From an uncultured Planctomycetota bacterium (lineage in GTDB: Bacteria; Planctomycetota; Brocadiia; CAIUPP01), in assembly GCA_903901045.1 (NCBI GenBank), contig CAIUPP010000068.1, forward strand, positions 1-64,000: a DNA stretch of 64,000 bases, read 5' to 3'. Both the position numbers and the translations under genes were made by a program. Positions 41,304-48,222 of the stretch are shown one piece after another (positions within the stretch are counted from its first letter, which is position 1; each line of letters starts with the position of its first letter). The notes beneath the pieces are model-generated. The model was not told the DNA's origin. It was given only the letters and a program-made list of their open reading frames with translations, and searched no databases.

Positions 41304-41978
41304 ATGGGAAAGAATAGCAACGTCAAACCCGGCCTGAACATTCCGAAGGACGGCCACATTGAAGCGTTTGCGATCATCGTGGATTTGAATCAGTTTACAG
41401 CGATGGTGAGCAAAGCTGAGAAGGAAGGCGCGTTGATTGCGCAATTCACACGTGATGCACTGTATGGTGCTATTCGTGAGATCGAGGCGCAAGGCGGGGA
41501 AGTCGTTGGGTTCATGGGCGACGCGGTGTTAGGCATTATCCAAGACGGGGAGGGCGCGGCTATAGCCTGTTTCGGAATTGCGAAGGACCTTGATAGGCAA
41601 TGCGAGTATATCTCCGACGCCCAGTCCAGCCGCGACCGCAACTGGCCCTTCGCGCCCGGAGGGCCATCACTCAAAATCGCTATTGAGTATGGTTCAATGG
41701 ACATCTCAACGATCTCCAGCCGCCTCCTCGGCGAACAACGTCTGCTCATCGGTAGCCCCATCAACTACGCCGCACGCATCAGCGCTGCCGGAGAGGGAAA
41801 CCGCTGCGTAATCGGGCCGGTTGCTGCAAAGAAAGAGTTCAGTTCCTACACCCTTGACGGGCCACATTCGATCAGAGGGAAACGCGGCGAACCCGCCTAC
41901 AAATACTATTTCTTCCCGATGGATGACATCTGGATTGAAGGGCCAAGAGAGCCTGGGAAAGAAACGTATTGGGGGTAA
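41304..41978 (+). CDS. Class III nucleotidyl cyclase with altered base-specificity residues
   Basis: A 224-residue single-domain cyclase. Metal-binding aspartates are D27 (IIVDLNQFT) and D73 (VVGFMGDAV), and the transition-state pair is N154 and R158 in INYAARIS, so catalysis should be intact. The residue that selects purines four before the second Asp, usually Lys, is Gly69; the position seven before the catalytic Asn, usually Asp or Thr in adenylyl cyclases, is Leu147. Pycsar pyrimidine cyclases deviate at this pocket too. No sensor, HAMP or membrane segment is attached. It is the last gene before the right 20-bp site. No cyclic-nucleotide-binding effector is recognisable beside it. The ribosome-binding site is weak. 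Confidence 0.78.
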   Translation: MGKNSNVKPGLNIPKDGHIEAFAIIVDLNQFTAMVSKAEKEGALIAQFTRDALYGAIREIEAQGGEVVGFMGDAVLGIIQDGEGAAIACFGIAKDLDRQCEYISDAQSSRDRNWPFAPGGPSLKIAIEYGSMDISTISSRLLGEQRLLIGSPINYAARISAAGEGNRCVIGPVAAKKEFSSYTLDGPHSIRGKRGEPAYKYYFFPMDDIWIEGPREPGKETYWG

Positions 41979-42064
41979 GGGCCAACCATAGTATTCCCGG
42001 CAAGCGTTCTCGCCTACGACGCGGCCTCCTCCCCGCCTGTCAGTAGAGAAGTTGTTCCCCCGCA

Positions 42065-42084
42065 CTCAACAGTCTGTTGACTTC
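42065..42084. repeat. 20-bp site with palindromic core, right copy
   Basis: Identical to 32042-32061 and in the same orientation. It lies between the cyclase gene and the promoter of the recombinase operon. Confidence 0.85.
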
Positions 42085-42154
42085 AGCCGAGCAGAGAACA
42101 TGGCGCGGGCCTAACTACATCCACGTACCTATACTCCCAAGTACACTTGTTATA

Positions 42155-42184
42155 TTGACAACAGAGGGCGTTCCCGGATATAAT
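42155..42184 (+). promoter_or_regulatory. Consensus promoter of the HTH-recombinase operon
   Basis: TTGACA at 42155-42160, an 18-base spacer and TATAAT at 42179-42184: both boxes are perfect. The start codon of the HTH gene is 28 bases beyond, giving a very short leader. A repressor, perhaps the HTH protein itself, would be needed to keep it silent. Confidence 0.85.
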
Positions 42185-42211
42185 AGGAGGCAATGTAGGA
42201 GGACAGTCCTA

Positions 42212-42571
42212 ATGGACAAGAAAACGATGGGCACGTCAGGACGGCCTGAAGGTTCAGGGCGTTTGACGGAAGGCTTTCCCGTACCGAGGAAGTTTTCACC
42301 CGATGACATTTGCTCACTTCGCAAGAGGCTTGGCAAGCGATTGGGTCTGGCACGGCGTCTCTCGCAGCGGGACTTGGCGGACATCTTGGGCTTGAAGCGG
42401 CGCGTGGTGTGCGCGTGGGAACTTGGCACGAAGCACCCGTCTGCTGCGTCTCGACGCCTCATGGAGATTCTGACAATTGTGCCGGAGGTCGCGCCTGCCT
42501 TGATTGCGAGGGAAGGCGCATGGCGCAAACTCTTGGAGCGAAAGGCTCGGAAACGGAAGGTGAGCAAATGA
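42212..42571 (+). CDS. XRE-like helix-turn-helix regulator
   Basis: A 119-residue basic protein with a Cro/CI-type helix-turn-helix: LGLARRLSQRDLADILGLKRRVVCAWELGTKHPSAASRRLMEIL, residues 43-86. It is the first gene behind a consensus promoter, and its stop overlaps the next start (ATGA). The likely job is to regulate its own operon, which ends with the serine recombinase, in the manner of an element repressor. Ribosome-binding site TAGGAGG is eight bases upstream. Confidence 0.8.
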   Translation: MDKKTMGTSGRPEGSGRLTEGFPVPRKFSPDDICSLRKRLGKRLGLARRLSQRDLADILGLKRRVVCAWELGTKHPSAASRRLMEILTIVPEVAPALIAREGAWRKLLERKARKRKVSK

Positions 42572-42963
42572 GTAAACCGATTACGGCGGAACGACGCAAG
42601 AGGCTGGACGAAGAGAAAGCCGCGTTCGTCCGAGCGTGTGATAGACAGGTCGAGATGCTGTCAATGCTGGCCCTGCAACTTCCCGGTATTGACAGAGTGG
42701 CAGCGGAGCTTTCGGCTGTGCTCGTTCGCCTCTACGATAAATATGACCCGGATGCGTCTGATGGAACGGTTGAAAAACTTCATGCCTTGATTTTGCGGGA
42801 ATGGAAGAAGATGCCCGGCACGGAGACGGACAAGAAGAAGCTGACCGTCGTTCGGGATAGAGTCGTGAGCTTCATTGAGGACAAGGGGGCTGAGGTGGCA
42901 GAGGCAGATAAGACCCGCTTTGTCGAATTGATATCTTATGCCCTCTCTGCGGGAGCACGGTAA
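42568..42963 (+). CDS. Hypothetical helical protein in the recombinase operon
   Basis: A 131-residue, mostly helical, charged protein sandwiched between the HTH regulator (4-base overlap) and the serine recombinase (1-base overlap, TAATG). I do not recognise a family; no cysteine, nuclease or membrane motif is visible. The tight coupling on both sides suggests a recombination directionality or accessory factor, by inference from position only. Confidence 0.6.
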   Translation: MSKPITAERRKRLDEEKAAFVRACDRQVEMLSMLALQLPGIDRVAAELSAVLVRLYDKYDPDASDGTVEKLHALILREWKKMPGTETDKKKLTVVRDRVVSFIEDKGAEVAEADKTRFVELISYALSAGAR

Positions 42964-44678
42964 TGGACAAAAAGAAGGTGTCATTTTACGTCCGCGTCTC
43001 CACGGACGCACAGGTGAACAGAAGTCCTTCTATTGTGAATCAGCGGCAAAAACTGGAACAGGAGTTGAAGTATCGAAATGACCGCCGGCATGAGAACGAG
43101 GCGGAGTGGGTTCTCGCCGAGATATTTCAGGACAGGGGGCGCAGCGGGAAGGACACTGACCGGCCAGGTCTGCACCAACTTCGCGCCGCGATCCGTGAGC
43201 GCAAAGTTGACGTTGTGATGGTGACGGAACTAAGCCGCATCAGTCGGTCATTGAAGGACGCCTGCGAACTGTGCGAGGAGTTCAAGGCCGCGAACGTTGA
43301 CTTCATCTGCCTTAGAGAGCGATTTGACACAACTGACCCGGCTGGCAAGCTCTTTTTCCAGATTGCTTCGGCCTTCGCTGAGTTCGAGCGAGAACGGTTG
43401 ATCGAGCGAACGCGCGCCGGTGTGCTGCAAATGCGGTTGCGCGGGGAGTGGTTTGGACGCCGCATTCTTGGCTATAGGCCGACCAAGGGAGCGGAAGGCC
43501 GCGTGGTACTCGTGAAAGAAGAAGCCTCCGTGGTAAAACTTGCCTTTGACTTGTACGAGGAGTTGGGTAGCCTACAAGCCGTCGCGGATGATCTGAACCG
43601 CAGAGGGTATCGCACACAGAACTTCGAGCGTAGGACATGGGACAGCGACCAGAACGCTGAACGGGTGCAGCACCACGGCAACACCCCATTCTCGAAAGAG
43701 AACATCCGGGGCATTCTCTCGTCTCTCCGCTATACGGGGTTCGACGAAATCAATCCTGAGAACGAAGGCAAACCTGATCTCGACGGAGCAAAACTGGAAG
43801 ACCGCTATTATCTCGTAACCGGCAAATGGCCTGCCATCATCTCGCGGAGACAGTTCGACCATGTCCAAGAGTTGATCCGTGCGAACAGAGAAACGGGACA
43901 CAACCAGCAGAAGGAACGTTTCGTCAACTATCTCCTTCAGGGTCGCGTGTTCTGCGCGCGCTGCGGCGCGCGGGCATTCCAAGGGGCCGGGACGAGTAAG
44001 GGCATTGAGAAGGCAACAGGGAAGAACCGACTTCACGGCTACTATCATCTGAGGTGCGGATGCTTCAAGGGTAACGGACGGCAGAAAACCTACGGTATCC
44101 CCTCCGCCGGTCTCGAAACTGCCGTTCTGAAACGGATGGAACAACTTGCGGCGTCACCGGAACTGATGGACGCCATTTTCGCCGACGCACGGGCGCATCT
44201 GGGCGGCGAGGAGAGTAAGCGGCATGGTCAGATTGTCTCGCTCCAAAAAGAAGTTGACCGACTCGGAAAGGACATTTCCGGGGTCATTCGCCAGATGGCC
44301 AGCTTGTCCGATGACGAGGTGCGGAATACTGTTCAAGCTGAAATCCGCAAGATGGAGGAGGAGCGTTCGCGGAAAACGGCAGAGTTGGAAAGGCTTAGGT
44401 CCTCGCCGTCGCCAACACTCGCGCCACGTGATGAACTTGCGCGGACATTCGGAAGCTTGGGAGATGCGCTGAAGTGTTTATCCTCGGCTCAACAGCGGGA
44501 CCTACTCCGTCTTGTAGTGAACAGAATCGAAGTGGACAGGATGGAAATCAGAATAGGCTTGAACGTTGCTCTTACTGCCCCACTGCCTGACCCGAACAAA
44601 CTCCCCCTTCGCGGGGAGTTTGTTCGGCGGCCTGATTGGCTCCTCGGTGAGGACTTGAACCTCAAACCTAGTGGTTAA
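42963..44678 (+). CDS. Large serine recombinase (element integrase)
   Basis: A 571-residue recombinase. The N-terminal resolvase domain has R11 and nucleophile S13 in FYVRVSTDAQ, then VVMVTELSRISRS, and ASAFAEFERERLIERTRAG leads into helix E. The recombinase domain (170-270) is followed by a zinc ribbon (VFCARCGARAF...YHLRCGC) and a coiled coil about 420-490. The last 13 residues (WLLGEDLNLKPSG) are encoded antisense to tRNA-Asn including its CCA, so the natural C-terminus is supplied by the integration site. This supports the tRNA as the attachment site. It is the last gene of the HTH operon. Confidence 0.92.
   Translation: MDKKKVSFYVRVSTDAQVNRSPSIVNQRQKLEQELKYRNDRRHENEAEWVLAEIFQDRGRSGKDTDRPGLHQLRAAIRERKVDVVMVTELSRISRSLKDACELCEEFKAANVDFICLRERFDTTDPAGKLFFQIASAFAEFERERLIERTRAGVLQMRLRGEWFGRRILGYRPTKGAEGRVVLVKEEASVVKLAFDLYEELGSLQAVADDLNRRGYRTQNFERRTWDSDQNAERVQHHGNTPFSKENIRGILSSLRYTGFDEINPENEGKPDLDGAKLEDRYYLVTGKWPAIISRRQFDHVQELIRANRETGHNQQKERFVNYLLQGRVFCARCGARAFQGAGTSKGIEKATGKNRLHGYYHLRCGCFKGNGRQKTYGIPSAGLETAVLKRMEQLAASPELMDAIFADARAHLGGEESKRHGQIVSLQKEVDRLGKDISGVIRQMASLSDDEVRNTVQAEIRKMEEERSRKTAELERLRSSPSPTLAPRDELARTFGSLGDALKCLSSAQQRDLLRLVVNRIEVDRMEIRIGLNVALTAPLPDPNKLPLRGEFVRRPDWLLGEDLNLKPSG
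44592..44627. repeat. 15-bp perfect hairpin at the recombinase 3' end, beside the tRNA
   Basis: CCGAACAAACTCCCC pairs perfectly with GGGGAGTTTGTTCGG around a six-base loop. It lies inside the recombinase coding region, nine bases from the tRNA-Asn CCA. It may stop transcription from the tRNA or form part of the attachment site. Confidence 0.8.
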
Positions 44679-44711
44679 CAGCCACCCGCTCTACCATTGA
44701 GCTACCGAGGA
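44640..44711 (-). tRNA. tRNA-Asn (anticodon GTT)
   Basis: Cloverleaf on the minus strand: acceptor TCCTCGG/CCGAGGA, D stem GCTC/GAGC, anticodon stem GGTGG/CCACT (one G-T pair) with loop CTGTTAA giving anticodon GTT, and T arm TGAGG/CCTCA with TTCAAGT. Discriminator G is followed by an encoded CCA (44639-44637). Its 3' part overlaps the antisense 3' end of the serine recombinase gene and marks the right end of the integrated element. Confidence 0.96.
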
Positions 44712-44984
44712 ATCTATTTGTCTTTCCGCATGCAGCCGCATCTGCACGACTGCGACGGACGCTGCTTGTCAAAGGAAGTTTACCAGCACGGGGCCTCTTT
44801 TTCAACCATACCCGGCTTCGCGCGCGCTCCCATTCGGCGCCGCCGCATGCGCTCCACACCTGCCGGGCGTCCTCGGCGCCCACGCGTCGCGCGACCGCGC
44901 TGGCGGCGCGCTGGACTTGGGCGGAGGGTTGTGTATGATGTCGGAAGCGAGGCGGGCGTTGCGGCATTGAATACAGGGACACCT

Positions 44985-46088
44985 ATGAATGCGGAAATCA
45001 TCTATCTGTACGCCTTTGACATTGCCCAGGAGGCGGACCTTCAGAAGATCGAGGCGATGCTGAGGGGCTCGGCGGAGCGGTACGAGTTCGGCCGATTGAA
45101 GGACGCGCCGCGCAGTTTCCCGATGTACCGGCCTCTCTCCATCCGGCTCGACGCGATGACTGCGAAGGGGGTGGCGGGGCCGATGAAGCTCTTCGCGTCG
45201 GTGAAGCTTTTCGCCATCGGCGCGATGTCCATCAAGGTGCGCATGCCCGTCGTCTGCGATCAGCTTTCCGAATTGCAGAAATACCACGATGCGGTGATGG
45301 AGGATGGGGCGACGCTGGATCAACGGGTTTTTGAGATTGCGCGCCGGACTTTCGACAACATCCTCCCAGCGCTGGATACGCCGGTGGACAAGCTCCAGCC
45401 GCCCGAGGGGTACACCGTTTTTTGCATCAGCGCGCCGCCGGGAAAGGCTGCGGAGACCGACAGCGAGCTGTGGCTCCGTTCGCACGAGCGCGAGGTCGCG
45501 GGGTTGCTGGTCGGCGAGGCAGATCCCGCCCGCCTCAGCAATCAGGAGGTCCAGGATACCACCCGCTGCTGCTACTCGTACTACAAGCGCGATCTGGCGG
45601 TGATCGACTGGGATGCGGCGCTGCTGATCGACGCGCCGGAGGAGTACAACGATACGCTCTACGTCATCGAGGCCGCGAACCTGCAACTGGAGGAGTTGCG
45701 GGTGTACGACACCCGGCTCGATCAGGCGCTGGACAAGGCGTATGACGACGTGGAGCGCGCCGCGCGTCCGCTGGTCTTCAGCGGCCGGCAGCGCGTGCTG
45801 GATGAGTTGCGCGCCATCCGCATGGATATTACCAAGGTCGCCGACGAGATATCGAACATCACCAAGTTCTTCGGCGACTGGCACCTGGCGCGCGTCTATA
45901 TGGGCTGCGCCACGCGGTTCCATCTGGCGGAGTGGGAGAATATGGTCAGTTCCAAGCTGCGAGCGCTGGACAATCTCTACACGATGCTCCAGCAGGACAG
46001 CGCCAGCCGCGCGATGATTCTGCTCGACCTGGCGATTGTGGGGCTGTTCGTCCTGGACCTTATCATCATTCTGATCGGCACGCGGTGA
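44985..46088 (+). CDS. Conserved protein with C-terminal membrane anchor (RMD1/DUF155-like?)
   Basis: A 367-residue protein: soluble alpha/beta N-terminal two thirds, long helices (LYVIEAANLQLEELRVYDTRLDQALDKAYDDVERA...) and one C-terminal hydrophobic helix (AMILLDLAIVGLFVLDLIIILI) ending in GTR. The order (globular domain, paired amphipathic helices, C-terminal anchor) resembles the RMD1/DUF155 family, but I hold that loosely. The ATG at 44985 follows CAGGGACA; a longer upstream frame is arginine-rich non-coding sequence. It is the first host gene right of the element, convergent with the next gene. Confidence 0.6.
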   Translation: MNAEIIYLYAFDIAQEADLQKIEAMLRGSAERYEFGRLKDAPRSFPMYRPLSIRLDAMTAKGVAGPMKLFASVKLFAIGAMSIKVRMPVVCDQLSELQKYHDAVMEDGATLDQRVFEIARRTFDNILPALDTPVDKLQPPEGYTVFCISAPPGKAAETDSELWLRSHEREVAGLLVGEADPARLSNQEVQDTTRCCYSYYKRDLAVIDWDAALLIDAPEEYNDTLYVIEAANLQLEELRVYDTRLDQALDKAYDDVERAARPLVFSGRQRVLDELRAIRMDITKVADEISNITKFFGDWHLARVYMGCATRFHLAEWENMVSSKLRALDNLYTMLQQDSASRAMILLDLAIVGLFVLDLIIILIGTR

Positions 46089-46103
46089 GGGGGTTGCCGC
46101 ACG

Positions 46104-46961
46104 CTACGCCTTGCGCTTGAGGCGGCTGAGCGAGCGTTCGATCTGGCAGCGAATCTCCTCATCGGTATGCAGCGGCTGGGTGGGGTTTGGAACCGCGCGC
46201 GTGCTCCCCTCGGGCAATTCCATATGCACCGCGCCGTAACCGGCCGGCTCGGAGCTGCCGGAGAGGTGGTCGGCGTATGCATCCCCCGAGGAGTAGTGCC
46301 AGAACTCGTAGGGATAGGCGACGAATCCATGGCGCGCCATGAGGGCGCTGATCTCCTTGCGATTCTCCCGCGCTTCCCGGGAGGGGAAGGGGGAGTTCAT
46401 CGGGGTCAGTTCCGACATTTCCAGGTAGGGCGCGCCGCGATCGACCTCCGCGCCGCCATCCCGGCGCAGCACGGAGATATCCAGCGCGCTGCCGGACATG
46501 TGGGTGCCGACCTTCGGGCACGTGGCCACCAGCGCGGAGACGCGCCGCAGCATCTCCTGGACGGTGGGGGGGCGGCCTTTGAGCTCCCAGAGCATGCGGG
46601 TCAGGATGACGTCAAATACGTACTCCTGCACGGCCAGGCGCTTCTGAGTTTCCACGGTGCGGTACGCGTCCTCCACTTTGAGCAGCCATCCCCGGCGATT
46701 CATGTCGCGCGCAATGTCCAGGAACGGGGCGATCAGCCCCTTGCGGAGGTAGAAGAGCCGCTTCGACCCCGCGGGGGCGGGGCGCTCGGAGAAGAGCACT
46801 TCCACATCGGCATTGCGCGCCGCCTCGGCGAGCGACGCCATCGGTTCGCCGCATTCGTTGACGGGCAGGAGGGCCACCTTCTGCATGAACAGAAAGGCCG
46901 CATCCATCTGCTCGGCCCAGAAAAGCCGGCGCGCTTCGTCGTCAGCCCTGCGATTTTGCAT
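46104..46961 (-). CDS. M15-type D-alanyl-D-alanine dipeptidase (VanX/DdpX-like)
   Basis: A 285-residue zinc peptidase. GTHMSGSALDISV matches the family SxHxxGxAxD zinc motif and EFWHYS the ExWH motif carrying catalytic Glu and zinc His; DAYRTVETQ is the upstream substrate-binding Arg segment. There is no signal peptide, so it would cleave D-Ala-D-Ala in the cytoplasm, as for DdpX-type recycling; no vanH or vanA genes are adjacent, so glycopeptide resistance is not implied. The start is set at 46961; a TTG eight codons earlier is a weaker choice. Confidence 0.85.
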   Translation of the reverse strand: MQNRRADDEARRLFWAEQMDAAFLFMQKVALLPVNECGEPMASLAEAARNADVEVLFSERPAPAGSKRLFYLRKGLIAPFLDIARDMNRRGWLLKVEDAYRTVETQKRLAVQEYVFDVILTRMLWELKGRPPTVQEMLRRVSALVATCPKVGTHMSGSALDISVLRRDGGAEVDRGAPYLEMSELTPMNSPFPSREARENRKEISALMARHGFVAYPYEFWHYSSGDAYADHLSGSSEPAGYGAVHMELPEGSTRAVPNPTQPLHTDEEIRCQIERSLSRLKRKA

Positions 46962-47084
46962 TTGGGACGGCCCTTCACTGAACAACGGTTCTTATTCTTT
47001 CCGCGCAACACTCAGGAATATCATACAACCTCCACCGCCATATCTCCACGCGGCGGCGTTGCGCTTGCGCGGGAATCACGAGAG

Positions 47085-47882
47085 CTACTTCGGCGCGCCG
47101 ATGGAATTCAGGTAGGCCAATTGCTTCCGGTGCAGTTCCTCAAAATGCCCGGGACCGTTGAACTCCGCTTCGAACCCCAGCGCTTCTTTCGCATGGGTGG
47201 GGTCACAGTAGACCGGAGTTCCCTGAGACACGACGTGCAGGACATCATGGCTGATGCGCCGGTCCTCCAGCGCCATGCGGAAAGCGCGCGCCACGTCGCG
47301 CACGTCCACCTGGCTCTGCCTGTAGTCCCCCTCCAAGTTGCGAATCCGGAGATGCGGGCAGACGGTGCCCAGCCGCAGCGCGAGGGTCTTCACGCCGTGC
47401 TTATGCGTGAACTCGCGGAGCAACTGCTCGGCAAGCCACTTGCTGGTGTCGTAGCTCGCGCCCACGTGGGGAGGCGTCTGCTCGGTCACCGTCTCGTTGG
47501 GCCGGGGACCGTTGACCGAGACCGTGCTGGCGTACACGAACTTGGAGACGTGGCGCGCCGCACAGGCTTTGAGAAGGCAGAAAGGTCCGGCGACGTTGAC
47601 GGTGAACTGGGGCGTTGCTTCATAGACTGTCGTCAGGGCCGCATAGACGACGGCATCCATCCCCTCCAGCATCGCTTCGGCGGCTCCGGGGTTGGTTGCG
47701 TCCTGATAGAGCCACTCCGAATCGGGGAGCGTCGGGTCATAACCGAAGAGTTCTAGCGCGAGCGTCATGTCGTGGCATGGGGGCGCGATGTCCACGCAGC
47801 GGACGCGGTGGCCGTGGGTTGCCAGATCCTTGTGAACCGCAATGCCGACCGTGCCGGCGGCGCCGACCAGAAGCACATTCAT
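47085..47882 (-). CDS. NAD-dependent epimerase/dehydratase (extended SDR)
   Basis: A 265-residue short-chain dehydrogenase-type protein: nucleotide motif GAAGTVG near the N-terminus, VYAALTTVYE, the Ser of FVYASTVSVNG and catalytic Y-x3-K in ASYDTSKWLAEQ. It fits nucleotide-sugar epimerases and uronate-dehydrogenase-like enzymes; the substrate is not readable. A plausible minus-strand promoter (CTGCAA at 47981 complement, 16-base spacer, TACAAT complement at 47959) lies about 75 bases upstream. Confidence 0.85.
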   Translation of the reverse strand: MNVLLVGAAGTVGIAVHKDLATHGHRVRCVDIAPPCHDMTLALELFGYDPTLPDSEWLYQDATNPGAAEAMLEGMDAVVYAALTTVYEATPQFTVNVAGPFCLLKACAARHVSKFVYASTVSVNGPRPNETVTEQTPPHVGASYDTSKWLAEQLLREFTHKHGVKTLALRLGTVCPHLRIRNLEGDYRQSQVDVRDVARAFRMALEDRRISHDVLHVVSQGTPVYCDPTHAKEALGFEAEFNGPGHFEELHRKQLAYLNSIGAPK

Positions 47883-48222
47883 AATACTCTCCGCTGCTTG
47901 CCGGGCAGCGGCCGCATGTTGCGAATGACCCGGGACTCATGCCGCTGCCTGTGAAGCTATTGTACTCTCCGGCTATTGCACTGCAAGCGTCCTGTATACG
48001 CTCTGTGCGCCGTCTGACCCACGTGCGCGGATTCGTGACTTGGCGAAACGGCCGAAGGAAGATAAAATGATTGGATTGTTGCCCTTCCAGCCGCGAGCCG
48101 GTTTTCATCCGGACTTCCGGGCGGAGTGCATTTCGCCCTGTCATAGCGCAAGGGGGCGACACAAGACTTTCCATTGGAAAGTATGGTGTCCCCACCCTGC
48201 CGAAGAGAGAAAGGTGTGACTC
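47883..48222. other. Divergent intergenic region with promoters and a REP copy
   Basis: 340 bases between the epimerase and malic enzyme genes. It contains a leftward promoter candidate (47959-47986), a rightward one (TTGGCG at 48040-48045, 17-base spacer, TAAAAT at 48063-48068) and REP-like copy 3 at 48154-48193. No small gene is supported. Confidence 0.6.
48154..48193. repeat. REP-like palindromic element, copy 3
   Basis: Inverted repeat with about 18-base arms around an ATT loop, sharing the GACACARRACTTTCC core of copies 1 and 2. It has more arm mismatches (GGCGACAC against GGTGTCCCC), so it is an older or degenerate copy. It lies in the untranslated leader of the malic enzyme gene. Confidence 0.8.

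Larger units (their letters stand above)
24400..44639. mobile_element. Integrated element (about 20 kb) next to tRNA-Asn, with serine and tyrosine recombinases and defence cargo
   Basis: The stretch between the polysaccharide terminator and tRNA-Asn is visibly poorer in G+C than both flanks. It holds two recombinases, HTH proteins, an HU-like protein, a SymE-like gene and a block of nuclease, methylase and ATPase genes. The right end is set by the serine recombinase that runs antisense into the tRNA 3' end. The left end is less certain: TGGCTCCCCG at 24402-24411 resembles TGGCTCCTCG at the tRNA 3' end (44637-44646) and may be a degenerate attachment-site copy. The element may be composite. 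Confidence 0.7.

Noticed and set aside
32094-41978. Assignment of the cargo to BREX, DISARM, a type I RM system or classical Pycsar
   Set aside because: No PglZ, BrxL, DrmA/B helicase, HsdR or HsdS gene, and no cyclic-nucleotide-binding TM or TIR effector is visible, so none of these names is justified.
24400-44640. CRISPR array or cas genes in the defence-rich element
   Set aside because: No regularly spaced short repeats and no Cas-like protein; the only repeated site found is the 20-bp pair.
46104-46961. VanX-like gene as evidence of glycopeptide resistance
   Set aside because: No vanH, vanA or vanRS partner is adjacent; a cytoplasmic dipeptide-recycling role is simpler.
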